Notes: generated by a model not told the origin, from the letters alone. A stretch of DNA of 26,677 nt from CALZJC01 sp041574955 (GCA_041574955.1 JBFGNS010000045.1:1-26677), one strand, 5' to 3'; numbered from the stretch's first letter, positions 1-8,477 are shown. Made by a program: numbers and translations.

Positions 1-261
1 CCGATCCTCGTGCTCTCGACCTATCCCGAGCTGGTCGACGAGCGGCTGCTCGGCAAGCTGCGCTACAAGGGGATCGACAAGTTCATCGCCTACGAGGTCG
101 ACAGCGGCGCGGTGCGCGAGCGCTACAGCCACTCGTTCGACAACGTCGCCGAGGACCTGCGGCAGGCCGAGGACATCCGCGTGCTGGACTTCAACGGCCA
201 CCAGATCATGGCCAACTTCTCGCTCGACGAGCTCGGCGAGCCGATCAAGTTCAGCGGCTGA
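1..261 (+). CDS. C-terminal part of an unrecognised protein (5' end outside window)
   Basis: The frame is open from base 1 and ends at TGA 259-261, leaving 86 visible residues. The fragment is acidic with mixed hydrophobic stretches and ends in FSLDELGEPIKFSG. I see no membrane segment, metal-binding cysteine pair or catalytic signature. A GTG at position 10 lies in frame, but the reading continues upstream of it without a stop, so the gene probably starts outside the window. Codon use is GC3-rich like its neighbours, which supports real coding. It converges on maf, and the two reading frames overlap by 11 bp at their 3' ends. I do not recognise the family and assign no function. Confidence 0.7.
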   Translation, partial: PILVLSTYPELVDERLLGKLRYKGIDKFIAYEVDSGAVRERYSHSFDNVAEDLRQAEDIRVLDFNGHQIMANFSLDELGEPIKFSG

Positions 262-871
262 GCCCGGCGGCCGCCGGCGCGCTCAGGTCGACCCCCAGCT
301 CGGCGGCGAGCCGCCGCACCAGCGGCAGCGGCAGGCCGACGACGTTCGAGTAGTTGCCGTCGATCGCCTCCACCCACCAGGCGCCGAGCCCCTGGATGGC
401 GTAGGCGCCGGCTTTGTCGAGCGGCTCGCCGGTCGCGACGTAGCCGGCGATCTGGCCGGCGTCGAGCGCCGCCATGCGCACCCGCGTGCGGGCGATGCCG
501 GCCGCGGTGCGGCCGTCGGTGCCGTCGCGCAAAGCCACGCCGGTCGCCACCAGGTGCTCGCGGCCGGCGAGCCGGGCGAGCATGGCGCGTGCCTCGTCGG
601 CGTTGGCCGGCTTGCCGAGCAGCTCGCCGTCGAGCGTCACCAGGGTGTCGGCCGCCAGCACCAGCTCGCCGGGCTCGGCGCGGGCTGCCGCCTTGGCGCG
701 CGCCAGCCGCAGCACGCACTGCTCGGCGGTCTCACCCGGCAGCGGTGTCTCGTCGACGTCGACCGGACGCACCAGCGGTGCCAGCCCCAACGATCGCAGC
801 AGCTCGCGGCGGCGGGGCGAAGCCGACGCCAGCACGAGGCGCGGCGGGTCGGTGGCGGCCGGTGGGGGCAC
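251..871 (-). CDS. maf: Maf family nucleoside triphosphate pyrophosphatase
   Basis: Maf proteins hydrolyse non-canonical or pyrimidine nucleoside triphosphates to monophosphate and pyrophosphate (house-cleaning; linked to septum arrest in some bacteria) and are cytoplasmic. The 206 residues carry the family signature SASPRR near the N-terminus (about 15-20), AADT with the likely catalytic Asp (75), GKP (86-88), and the C-terminal YVATGEP and DKAGAYAIQG blocks (about 144-161). The AYAIQG form resembles the YhdE-type dTTP/UTP pyrophosphatases more than YceF, but I hold that loosely. It is the last gene of the VWA operon. The start is uncertain: GTG at 871 gives a normal-length N-terminus, while CTG at 889 would overlap the upstream stop as CTGA and add six residues. 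The 3' end overlaps the convergent upstream gene by 11 bp. Confidence 0.93.
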   Translation of the reverse strand: MPPPAATDPPRLVLASASPRRRELLRSLGLAPLVRPVDVDETPLPGETAEQCVLRLARAKAAARAEPGELVLAADTLVTLDGELLGKPANADEARAMLARLAGREHLVATGVALRDGTDGRTAAGIARTRVRMAALDAGQIAGYVATGEPLDKAGAYAIQGLGAWWVEAIDGNYSNVVGLPLPLVRRLAAELGVDLSAPAAAGLSR

Positions 872-885
872 GGGCGGGGCGTCGC

Positions 886-3477
886 TCAGGGGTAGTAGCC
901 CGGGACCGTCTTGGCCTTGAGGCCGGGGCGCTCGATCCGTACCTCGACCTTGCGGTACTCCTCGCCGCCGACCTGGCTCGACTGGTACGCCAGCAGGTAC
1001 TGGCTGCGCAGCTCCTCCTCGATGCGCTGGTAGATGCGGTCGAGCTCGGCGGCCCGGTCGATGGTGAAGCACTCGCCGCCGGTCTCGTGCGCCAGCCGCC
1101 GCAGCTTGGAGACGACCTCGAACTCCTCGCGCGACAGCGCCAGCCCGATGGCGTAGATGGCGACTCCCGAGCGGCGGGCGAACTCGAGCGCCTCCTCGTA
1201 GCGGTAGCGGCTGCGCGAGTCCTGGCCGTCGGTGATCAGGATGACCGCCCGCTTGCCGCGCAACCCCGACATGTAATAGAGCGCCTGCACCAGGCTGTCG
1301 TAGAGCGCCGTCTCGCCCTCGGCCTCGAGGCCGTGCAGCCCGCCGGCCAGCTCCTCCAGCCGGTTGGTGAGCGGTACCTTGAGCTCCCAGCTGTCGTTGA
1401 ACACCAGCACCGCAGCGCGGTCCTGCGGCCGCAGCACGCGCTCGAAGAACTTCTGCGCCGCCGCCTGCGCCTCGCCCAGCTCCTCGATCATCGAGGTCGA
1501 CGTGTCGAGCACGATGCCGGCGCTGATCGGTACGTTGGTGACCCGCTCGACGCGCCGCAGCCGCTGCTCGAGGCCGTCCTCGAGCACCACGAAATCCGGC
1601 GTCTCGAGGCCCTCCACCGGCCGCCCCCGGCGGTCGACCACCGAGGTGTACAGCTCGATCAGCCGGATCTCGATCTGATCCAGGTTGGTGGGAGTGTTGA
1701 TGAACACCACGTCCTGGTCGGAGTGGCCGTCGGCCAGATAGGCCACCGCCTTGACGTAGGAGATCTCGGAGCTCTCGGGCAGCACGATCGGCTGCACGAA
1801 CGGCTCCTGGTAGAGGGTCGCCAGCAGGGTCTCCTCGAGGTAGATCTCGAGCCGGTCGAGCTGCTCGTCGGCCGGCAGGTCGACCTCGGCGAGGGCGATC
1901 AGGCTGGAGCCGTAGCGCTTGCCCGGCTGCGGCTCGAGCAGCCTTACGTCGAAGCTGTAGGGGCCGACGTTCAAGGAGACCTTGTCGCGCGCCACGACCT
2001 TGCCGTCGCGGTCGATCCCCAGCGCCTCGAGCTGATGGCGCTGCGGCGCGCGCCCCAGGTCCAGCTCGACGCTGAACGGCGGCCTGGTCTTGGCGAAGAT
2101 CGGCCGGCCGTCGAGATGGAACTGCACCTTGCTGATGTCGTCGCCCGCCACCGCCGCCTCGACGCGCAGCCGGCCGGTGTGCAGGCCTTCGGGTGGCTGC
2201 AGGATGCGGATCAGCTGGTCGGTGTCGGTGACGCCGGCGTCGGCTTCGGCCAGCACCTGCTCGAGCTCGAGCGAGGCGGCGGTGCGCGGCACCGCCGGCA
2301 GCGGATCGGCGGCCTCGGCGGTCTGCCGCACGGCGCCGACGCGCGGTACCTCGAGCTGCTCCTCGAAGCGGTGGAAGCGGCCCGAGTTGCGGTCCTGCAC
2401 ACGCAGGATCAGGGTGTACTCGCCGGGACGCAGGTAGCGGCGCACCACCAGCGGCAGGAACTCCTTGCCGAGCTCGGCCGCCGGCAGGTCGAACCGGTAG
2501 CGGAAGCGGTCGAACAGCTCCTCGCCGCGCAGCACCTCGCCCTCGATGTCGAAGTTGTAGCTGCGGCCGCCGGCGGACTCGTGGACCCCCGCCGCGGCGC
2601 GCGGAACGGTGATCAGCCCCTCGACCGTGGTGCGGCTCTGCCGCCGGCCCGGGAAGTGGAACTTGACCTCGGCGTCGAAGGTGTCGGCGCCGGGTGGAAG
2701 ATCGGTGGTGCGGTGCAGAAACGCCGCCACCCATTCGTCGTCCGGCTGCGGAATGAGATCCGGCTCGCGCATCAGCAGCTTGAGATCTGCCGCCGCCAGC
2801 AGCGCGGCCACCGCTTCCTCGCCTTGCGGGCATTCGCGCATCAGCAGCTCGACCGCTCCCGCCCGGGTGATGCTGAAGCCGGTGGCGAAGTCGAGCAGCG
2901 AAGACAGCCCTTCGGTCGGGTGCCAGGCGCGCACGCCGCCGCCGCGCAGCACGAACACCAGCGTGAACTCGCGCCTGACGCGCGGCGTGCGGCCGTACAG
3001 CCAGACCTCGAGCGGCCGCAGCTGGGGCGTGCACAGCATCTCGAGAGTGCGGTCCGGGGGCCCCGCGATCAGCACGGCCTGGGCGCGGGGATCGTCGAGC
3101 CCCTGGTAGCGGCTGCGGGCCAGCGCCGCGCGCAGCTCCCAGATCTCGCGGAACTCGTTGTGGCTGGTCTCGGGGTACGGGTCGCGCACCTGCCAGAACC
3201 GCTCCACGAACAGGCGACGCTGGTGCGGACGCGCCAGCGAGTCGAGCGCCTCGCGCTCGGCGTCGGTGAGCAGCAGCTCGACCTCCTCGAGCCAGCGGGC
3301 AAACGCCGGATCGGCGGCGGCCGCCGGTGGGTCGGGAGCGGCGGGCGGCGCCGCCGCCAGCGCCGCGGCGATCGCCGCGGCCCCCGCGAGGGTCAGGGCG
3401 GCCTGCCAGGCGGCCGGCCGTCGCAACCGCCGCCTGCCGCCGACGCCGTCGAACCGTGCCGCTGGTCGCTCAGCCAC
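886..3477 (-). CDS. GWxTD-like/VWFA-domain exported protein, downstream paralogue
   Basis: The protein has 863 residues. A basic N-terminus (residues 15-20) is followed by an Ala-rich hydrophobic segment (about 23-44), which suggests an N-terminal anchor or signal peptide. Residues about 58-165 match the GWxTD-domain pattern (WLEEV, VERFW, RDP-P-T-NEF), although the name-giving GW-TD segment is diverged. A beta-rich middle region follows. The C-terminal third is a VWFA domain of the acidobacterial type with a complete MIDAS: D658-x-S660-x-S662, T723 and D750. The last residues are PGYYP. VWFA domains bind divalent metal and usually mediate protein interaction; the ligand here is unknown. The gene starts at GTG 3477, one base after the stop of its upstream paralogue, and is followed closely by maf, so the three are probably co-transcribed. 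Confidence 0.88.
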   Translation of the reverse strand: MAERPAARFDGVGGRRRLRRPAAWQAALTLAGAAAIAAALAAAPPAAPDPPAAAADPAFARWLEEVELLLTDAEREALDSLARPHQRRLFVERFWQVRDPYPETSHNEFREIWELRAALARSRYQGLDDPRAQAVLIAGPPDRTLEMLCTPQLRPLEVWLYGRTPRVRREFTLVFVLRGGGVRAWHPTEGLSSLLDFATGFSITRAGAVELLMRECPQGEEAVAALLAAADLKLLMREPDLIPQPDDEWVAAFLHRTTDLPPGADTFDAEVKFHFPGRRQSRTTVEGLITVPRAAAGVHESAGGRSYNFDIEGEVLRGEELFDRFRYRFDLPAAELGKEFLPLVVRRYLRPGEYTLILRVQDRNSGRFHRFEEQLEVPRVGAVRQTAEAADPLPAVPRTAASLELEQVLAEADAGVTDTDQLIRILQPPEGLHTGRLRVEAAVAGDDISKVQFHLDGRPIFAKTRPPFSVELDLGRAPQRHQLEALGIDRDGKVVARDKVSLNVGPYSFDVRLLEPQPGKRYGSSLIALAEVDLPADEQLDRLEIYLEETLLATLYQEPFVQPIVLPESSEISYVKAVAYLADGHSDQDVVFINTPTNLDQIEIRLIELYTSVVDRRGRPVEGLETPDFVVLEDGLEQRLRRVERVTNVPISAGIVLDTSTSMIEELGEAQAAAQKFFERVLRPQDRAAVLVFNDSWELKVPLTNRLEELAGGLHGLEAEGETALYDSLVQALYYMSGLRGKRAVILITDGQDSRSRYRYEEALEFARRSGVAIYAIGLALSREEFEVVSKLRRLAHETGGECFTIDRAAELDRIYQRIEEELRSQYLLAYQSSQVGGEEYRKVEVRIERPGLKAKTVPGYYP

Positions 3478-3478
3478 C

Positions 3479-6037
3479 CTACGGATAGTAGCCGCGCAGG
3501 GTCTTGGCTTCCACCCCGGGTCGGTCGACCTTCACCTCGATCGAGCGGAAGGCGGTGTCGTCGGAGGTGTTGGAAGACTGGTAGGCCAGGTAGTAGCGCG
3601 ACCGCAGCTCGCGCTGGATGGTGTCGTAGATCGCCGGCAGCTCGCCGGCATCGTCGACGAAAAAGCTCCTGCCGCCGGTCTCGCCGGCCAGCTTGGTCAG
3701 CTTGCGGCGGGCGTCGAACTTCTTCTTCGGCAGCCTCAGGCCGATGGCGTAGATCGCGACGCCGGCGCGGCGCGCGTACTCCAGGGTGTCGTCGAACGAG
3801 AACTTGCTGTGCTCGTCGTGGCCGTCGGACAGCAGCACCAGGGCGCGCTGCCCCTTGAGGCCGTTGAAGTAGTAGAGCGAGAACACCAGGCTGTCGTACA
3901 GCGCCGTGCCGCGCTCCGCCTTGAGACCGGCCAGGCCGCCGGCCAGACTGGTCAGCTCGTTGGTGAACTTGACCTCGAGGTTGGGGTAGTCGTTGAAGGT
4001 GATCAGGGTGGCGCGGTCGCGCGGCTTGATCGCCTGCTCGAAGAAGCCCAGCGCAGCCTGCCGCGCCATGTCGATGCTGTCCTGCATCGAGGCCGACACG
4101 TCGATCAGGATGCCGGCGTGGATCGGCAGGTTGGCGACCTTCTCGAACCGCGCCGCGGTCTGCGGCCGGTCGTCCTCGATGATCGAGAAGTCGTCGCGGC
4201 CCAGATCCTCGACCGGCCGCTTGTCACGGTCGAGGGCCGCGACGTACAGCTCCACGAACTGGATCTCGAGGTTCTCCATGTAGTCGGGGGCGTTGATGAA
4301 GACCGCGTCCTCGGTGGCGTTGCCGTCGGGCTGGTAGGCCACCGCGCGCACGTACGACAGCTCGTGATCTCTGCCCAGCAGGATCGGCTGGGTGTACGGC
4401 GGCTGGTAGTGGGTCGCCACCAGGCTCTCGTTGAGGTAGAACTCCACCCGCTCGACCACGCCGCCCTCCGGCACCTCGACCGCCGCCTCGGCCCGCAGGC
4501 TGCTCTTGTACCGTTTGTTGCGGCGCGGCTCCACCAGCCGCACGGCGAAGCGGTGCGATCCGGCGTTGAGCTCGACCTGGTCGCGCGCCACCTCCCGTCC
4601 CTGCTCGTCGAACGCGACCGCCGACAACGTGCGGATGCGCGGCAGCCGGCCGAGGTCGAGCTCCACCGACCACGGCGGCGCGGTCTTGGTGAGGATCGGC
4701 TGGCCGTCGAGCGCGAACGCCACCTGGGCGATGTTCCTGCCGGTGGCCAGGGTGTCGATGCGCTGCATGCCGGACTGCAGGTCGCCGCGTGGCGGGACGA
4801 TCTTCAGGGTGGTGGCGCCGGTGGCGATCGCGGCGTTGGCCTCGGCCAGCAGACGGCGGGTCTCCTCGTCCTCGGGCTCGGCCGGCGCGTCCTCGACCGC
4901 CGGCACCGTAATGGCGCGTTCGAGGCCGAAGTAGGCCCCGAGGTTGAGGTCCTCGAGGCGCAGCGCCAGCACGTACTCTCCGGGACGCAGGTAGCGCTCG
5001 AACACCAGCGGCACCTGCTCACCGGTGATCTCGCTGGTCGACAGGTTGAAGCGGTAGCGGAAGTTGTCGAACAGCTTGCCGTCGCGCAGCACCTCGCCGG
5101 TGAGGACGTAGTTGTACGAGCGGTGGTCGAGGTACTCCGCCACGCCGGCTTCCCCCACCGGCACCGACAGCACCCCCTGGACCACCGTACGGCTCTGCCG
5201 GCGCGCCGGGTAGGCGACCTCGAGCTCGGCGCTGAAGGTGATGGCGTCCTCTGGCAGCTCGGTGGTGTACGAGTGGAAGGTGGCGACCCACTCCTTGGAG
5301 GGCGGCTCGGGGGCCTGCTGCAGCTTGCTGACCATCGACATGAAACCGAGCCCGCCGCTCTGCGAGGCGAAGCGCACCGCTGCCAGCACGGCCGACGCCT
5401 GCTCCTGGTTGCAGGTGCCGAAGATCTCGTTGAACACCGCGTTGGCGCTGTCACGCGGCGGCGGGAAGCGCAGCAGCACCGACAGTCCGTCCTGCGGCTG
5501 CCAGAGGTAGAACCTGCCCTGTCCCCACCGCTGGTAGAACAGGATCAGCATCTCGTGGCCGATCGACTCGGCGCGCTCGTAGTACCAGACCTCGGCCGGC
5601 CAGGTACCGGCGCAGCGGATGTCCACCCGCCCGTCCGGGAAGCCGTTGACCAGCAGCACCTTGGCGCGGTCGTCGTCGACGCTGCCGATCGACTCGCGCA
5701 CCTCGACCAGCCGCGCCTCCCAGCGGTCCTTGAACTCGTTGCGGGTGGTGTCGGGATACGGGTCGCGGATCCGCCAGAAGCGCTCGATGAAGGCGTCGCG
5801 CTGGTAGTCCTTCTCGATCTCGAGGAAGACCCGCCGCTCGTCCTCGGTGATGATCAGCGCCACCTCCTCCAGCCAGGCCCGGTGCTCGGGCGACAGGCGG
5901 GCGATGAGCTCCTTCTCCTTGACCTTCGCCTTCTTGTCGGCGGTGGCCGGCGCCGGTGCCAGCAGCAGGCAGGCGACGGCGGCCAGCGCGGCCAGCGCGG
6001 CGAAGCGGAACAGGTAGCGGGGTGTCGCGATCGGCAT
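3479..6037 (-). CDS. GWxTD-like/VWFA-domain exported protein, upstream paralogue
   Basis: The protein has 852 residues and starts at ATG 6037. A classic signal peptide spans residues about 1-33, with cleavage likely after ATA, so the product should be outside the cytoplasm. The GWxTD-like region (about 50-150) contains WLEEV, IERFW and RDPYPDTTRNEF. The VWFA domain has MIDAS residues D646-x-S648-x-S650, T711 and D738, with the same spacing (65 and 27) as in the downstream copy. The C-terminus ends in RGYYP, again like the paralogue. The two proteins align along their whole length, so this is a tandem gene duplication that has since diverged. Function is unknown; the family is characteristic of Acidobacteriota. 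It is the first gene of the operon, with a -10-like TAGATT and GGAG just upstream. Confidence 0.88.
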   Translation of the reverse strand: MPIATPRYLFRFAALAALAAVACLLLAPAPATADKKAKVKEKELIARLSPEHRAWLEEVALIITEDERRVFLEIEKDYQRDAFIERFWRIRDPYPDTTRNEFKDRWEARLVEVRESIGSVDDDRAKVLLVNGFPDGRVDIRCAGTWPAEVWYYERAESIGHEMLILFYQRWGQGRFYLWQPQDGLSVLLRFPPPRDSANAVFNEIFGTCNQEQASAVLAAVRFASQSGGLGFMSMVSKLQQAPEPPSKEWVATFHSYTTELPEDAITFSAELEVAYPARRQSRTVVQGVLSVPVGEAGVAEYLDHRSYNYVLTGEVLRDGKLFDNFRYRFNLSTSEITGEQVPLVFERYLRPGEYVLALRLEDLNLGAYFGLERAITVPAVEDAPAEPEDEETRRLLAEANAAIATGATTLKIVPPRGDLQSGMQRIDTLATGRNIAQVAFALDGQPILTKTAPPWSVELDLGRLPRIRTLSAVAFDEQGREVARDQVELNAGSHRFAVRLVEPRRNKRYKSSLRAEAAVEVPEGGVVERVEFYLNESLVATHYQPPYTQPILLGRDHELSYVRAVAYQPDGNATEDAVFINAPDYMENLEIQFVELYVAALDRDKRPVEDLGRDDFSIIEDDRPQTAARFEKVANLPIHAGILIDVSASMQDSIDMARQAALGFFEQAIKPRDRATLITFNDYPNLEVKFTNELTSLAGGLAGLKAERGTALYDSLVFSLYYFNGLKGQRALVLLSDGHDEHSKFSFDDTLEYARRAGVAIYAIGLRLPKKKFDARRKLTKLAGETGGRSFFVDDAGELPAIYDTIQRELRSRYYLAYQSSNTSDDTAFRSIEVKVDRPGVEAKTLRGYYP

Positions 6038-6056
6038 GGGCGCTCCGAGTCTCCGT

Positions 6057-6062
6057 AATCTA
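6057..6062 (-). promoter_or_regulatory. Candidate -10 box of the VWA-VWA-maf operon
   Basis: Read on the minus strand this is TAGATT (4 of 6 matches to TATAAT), 19 bp upstream of ATG 6037, with GGAG ribosome-binding-like repeats in between. No clear -35 is visible. It is one arm of the palindrome at 6057-6072. Confidence 0.4.
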
Positions 6063-6072
6063 CACCTAGATT
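6057..6072. repeat. AT-rich palindrome between divergent genes
   Basis: AATCTA at 6057-6062 and TAGATT at 6067-6072 are perfect inverted repeats around CACC. The AT-rich dyad stands out from the GC-rich surroundings and lies centrally in the 55-bp region between the divergent VWA operon and the cysteine desulfurase. It could be an operator for both, or two facing -10 elements. Confidence 0.5.
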
Positions 6073-6079
6073 CGCGGGC

Positions 6080-6085
6080 TAGAAT
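6080..6085 (+). promoter_or_regulatory. Candidate -10 box of the desulfurase-mnmA operon
   Basis: GC followed by TAGAAT (5 of 6 matches to TATAAT) ends 7 bp before ATG 6093. Transcription would therefore begin at or next to the start codon, implying a leaderless or nearly leaderless mRNA. The same GCTA-N3-T arrangement precedes two more genes in this window. Confidence 0.45.
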
Positions 6086-6092
6086 GCAAGAG

Positions 6093-7244
6093 ATGCGCCG
6101 GGTCTACCTGGACCACAACGCCACCACCCCGCTCGACCCCCGGGTGCGGGAGCTGATGCTCGAGGTGATGGCCGGCTGCGGCAACCCTTCCTCCACCCAT
6201 GCCTTCGGCCGGCAGGCGCGCGAGCGGGTCGAGGCGGCCCGCGACCAGGTCGCCGGGCTCGTCGGCGCCCGCCCGGCGGAGCTGGTGTGGACCGCCTCGG
6301 GCACCGAGGCCAACAACGCGGTCGTCTTCTCGTGTGGACGGCGCGCCCGTTTCCAGGGCCATCTCGTGCTCTCGGCCTTCGAGCACCCGTCGGTCGAGCA
6401 GGCGGCGGCCGCGGCGGCGGCCGCCGGGATGGAGGTGACGCGCGTCGCGCCGGACGGCGAAGGCCGCGTCGATCCCGAGCGGATGCTGGCGGCGGTGCGC
6501 GACGACACTCGGCTGGTCTGTCTGATGCTGGCCAACAACGAGCTCGGCACCGTCCAGCCGGTGTCGGAGGTGGCGGCCGGCTGCCGCCGGCGCGGCGTGC
6601 CGGTGCTGTGCGATGCGGTGCAGGCGGCGGGCAAGATCCCGTTCTCGGTCGACGAGCTGGGGGTCGACTACCTGTCGGTGGGCGCCCACAAGTTCTACGG
6701 TCCGCTGGGAGCAGCGGCTCTCTGGGTACGCTCGGGCGCCGAGCTCGAGCCGCTGCTGGTCGGTGGCGGGCAGGAGCGGCGGCGCCGCGCCGGCACGGTC
6801 AACGTGACCGCGGTGGCGGGCATGGGGCTGGCCGCCGAGCTGGCGGCCGCCGAGCTGGTCGAGCGGGCCGGGCGCACGCGGGCGCTGCGCGACCGCTTCG
6901 AGGCCGCCGTCGAGAGCCTCGGCGAGGTGCGGATCCACGGCCGTGGCGTACCGCGCCTGCCCAACACCAGCCACCTGGAGCTCGGCGGCATCGACGCCGA
7001 GAGCCTGATGATCCGGCTCGACCTCGCCGGCTTTGCGGTCTCCACCGGCTCGGCCTGCGCTTCCGGCGCCGTCGAGCCGAGCCGGACGCTGGTGGCGCTC
7101 GGGCTGTCGCGGGCGGAGGCGCTGTCCTCGCTGCGGGTGAGCTTCGGGCCGACCAACACCGACCAGGAGCTCGCCGCCTTTCTCGAGGTCCTGACCCGCG
7201 AGCTGGCCGAGCTGAGACGGCTGGCGGCGCCGGTCGCCGGCTGA
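6093..7244 (+). CDS. Cysteine desulfurase (IscS/NifS group)
   Basis: A PLP enzyme that converts cysteine to alanine and passes the sulfur, as a persulfide, to acceptors for Fe-S clusters and tRNA thiolation. From ATG 6093 it is 383 residues. It begins with the typical YLDHNATTP, contains ASGTEANN (cofactor phosphate region), and carries the PLP lysine in GAHKFYG (K200) and the catalytic cysteine in GSACASG (C322). These positions and the length are close to E. coli IscS. ATG 6084 (three residues earlier) is an alternative, but 6093 fits the -10 box spacing better. mnmA follows after 6 bp and needs exactly this sulfur donor, so delivery to tRNA is the most likely main role. No IscU or IscR gene is nearby, so I leave the symbol blank. 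Confidence 0.95.
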   Translation: MRRVYLDHNATTPLDPRVRELMLEVMAGCGNPSSTHAFGRQARERVEAARDQVAGLVGARPAELVWTASGTEANNAVVFSCGRRARFQGHLVLSAFEHPSVEQAAAAAAAAGMEVTRVAPDGEGRVDPERMLAAVRDDTRLVCLMLANNELGTVQPVSEVAAGCRRRGVPVLCDAVQAAGKIPFSVDELGVDYLSVGAHKFYGPLGAAALWVRSGAELEPLLVGGGQERRRRAGTVNVTAVAGMGLAAELAAAELVERAGRTRALRDRFEAAVESLGEVRIHGRGVPRLPNTSHLELGGIDAESLMIRLDLAGFAVSTGSACASGAVEPSRTLVALGLSRAEALSSLRVSFGPTNTDQELAAFLEVLTRELAELRRLAAPVAG

Positions 7245-7250
7245 GGCGGG

Positions 7251-8351
7251 ATGGCGAGGTCCGCCGAGCGCCGCACCGCGGTCGCCATGAGCGGTGGCCT
7301 GGACTCGTCGGTCGCCGCCTGGCTGCTGGCGACCGCCGGCGAGCCGGTGATCGGCCTTTCGATGCTGCTGTGGGATCGCTCGTCCGAAGCCCGCCACGGG
7401 CGCTGCTGTGGCGCTCTCGACCTGGGCGACGCGCGGCGGGTGGCGGAGCAGTGCGGCATTCCGCACTACACGTTGCGGCTCGAAGAGGAGTTTCGCCGCC
7501 AGGTCGTCGAGCCGTTCGTCGACGACTACCTGGCCGGCCGCACGCCGGTGCCGTGCACCCGCTGCAACACCTGGATCAAGTTCGATCTGCTGCTCGAACG
7601 GGCGCGGGCGGTCGGCGCCGAGCGTCTCGCCACCGGACACTACGCGCGCATCGTGCGCGGCGCCGAGGGCTGGGAGCTGCACGCCGCGGCCCACGCCGCC
7701 AAGGACCAGAGCTACTACCTGTTCGAGCTCGACCAGCGCCAGCTGGCGGCGTCGCGCTTTCCGCTCGGCGAGCTGTCCAAGGACGAGGTGCGGCAGCTGG
7801 CGGTGGAGGCCGGACTGGTGGTGGCCGGCAAGGGCGAGAGCATGGAGCTGTGCTTTGTCGACGGCGGCGTGCGGCGGTTCGTCGAGCAGCAGGTGGCGGC
7901 GGCGCCCGAGCGGTTCCCGGCGGCGGCCACCGCCGCCAGCACGGTGGTCGACCGCGACGGCCGGGAGCTCGGCCGCGCCGAGCCGTACTACCGCTACACC
8001 GTCGGTCAGCGGCGCGGCCTGGGGATCGGCGGCGGCGACGAGCGGCTGTACGTGATCGGCATCGAGCCCGCCGCCAACCGGATCGTGGTGGGCGGCGAAG
8101 AGGAGCTGGCGGCGAGCGGGCTGGTGGGCCACGGCCTGCACTGGATCGGCCCGCGCCCGGAGGGCCCGGTCGAGGCGACCGTACGGATCCGCTCCCGCCA
8201 CCCCGGCGTCGAGTCGCTGGTGCGCCAGCGTCCCGACGGCCGCGCCGAGGTCGAGTTCGCCGACCCCCAGCGCGGCGTCACCCCGGGCCAGGCGGCGGTG
8301 TTCTACCGCGGCACGCGGGTGCTCGGTGGCTGCTGGATCGACAGCGCCTGA
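7251..8351 (+). CDS. mnmA: tRNA-specific 2-thiouridylase MnmA
   Basis: Adenylates and thiolates U34 of tRNAs for Lys, Glu and Gln (the 2-thio group of mnm5s2U). The 366 residues begin with the PP-loop SGGLDSS (14-20) that binds ATP. The catalytic cysteine is C105 in the CTRCN segment, and the second, persulfide-forming cysteine is C201 in MELCFV. GHYARI (129-134) and KDQSYYLF (151-158) are also diagnostic. The C-terminal beta domain contains YTVGQRRGLG. The start ATG 7251 has a GAGG ribosome-binding sequence overlapping the TGA of the desulfurase, which suggests translational coupling of sulfur donor and acceptor. Downstream lies the gene-free repeat region. Confidence 0.96.
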   Translation: MARSAERRTAVAMSGGLDSSVAAWLLATAGEPVIGLSMLLWDRSSEARHGRCCGALDLGDARRVAEQCGIPHYTLRLEEEFRRQVVEPFVDDYLAGRTPVPCTRCNTWIKFDLLLERARAVGAERLATGHYARIVRGAEGWELHAAAHAAKDQSYYLFELDQRQLAASRFPLGELSKDEVRQLAVEAGLVVAGKGESMELCFVDGGVRRFVEQQVAAAPERFPAAATAASTVVDRDGRELGRAEPYYRYTVGQRRGLGIGGGDERLYVIGIEPAANRIVVGGEEELAASGLVGHGLHWIGPRPEGPVEATVRIRSRHPGVESLVRQRPDGRAEVEFADPQRGVTPGQAAVFYRGTRVLGGCWIDSA

Positions 8352-8407
8352 GCGGCTGGAACTGCCCGTGCTGGCCGGGCTGCGTGTGTCGGGGTTGGTG
8401 CTGAGGT

Positions 8408-8427
8408 CCCTCGCTGGCGCTCGGGAT
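8408..8427. repeat. Possible dispersed intergenic repeat fragment
   Basis: TCCCTCGCTGGCGCTCGGGA, within ctgaggtccc...atgac, begins and ends with complementary TCCC/GGGA. From memory it resembles short repeats of the type 'TCATCCCGAGCG...CGAGGGACCT' that recur between genes in many environmental genomes. There is only one copy in this window, so repetition cannot be shown here. Confidence 0.35.
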
Positions 8428-8437
8428 GACAGCGGCT

Positions 8438-8449
8438 AGCAGTACTGCT
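8438..8449. repeat. 12-bp perfect palindrome
   Basis: AGCAGTACTGCT is its own reverse complement. It lies between the putative dispersed repeat and the inverted-repeat element, 87 bp after the mnmA stop. It may be a protein-binding site or part of a composite repeat; nothing visible decides this. Confidence 0.5.
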
Positions 8450-8477
8450 GTGTGGCCCCGGAGGCCGGCGTCAGAGG

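Noticed and set aside
589..6058. Very long open frames on the plus strand opposite the VWA genes (589-3858 and 3158-6058)
   Set aside because: They are antisense to genes with clear motifs, are rich in Arg/Ala/Gln as expected from reverse-strand GC-rich codons, and show no recognisable domain.
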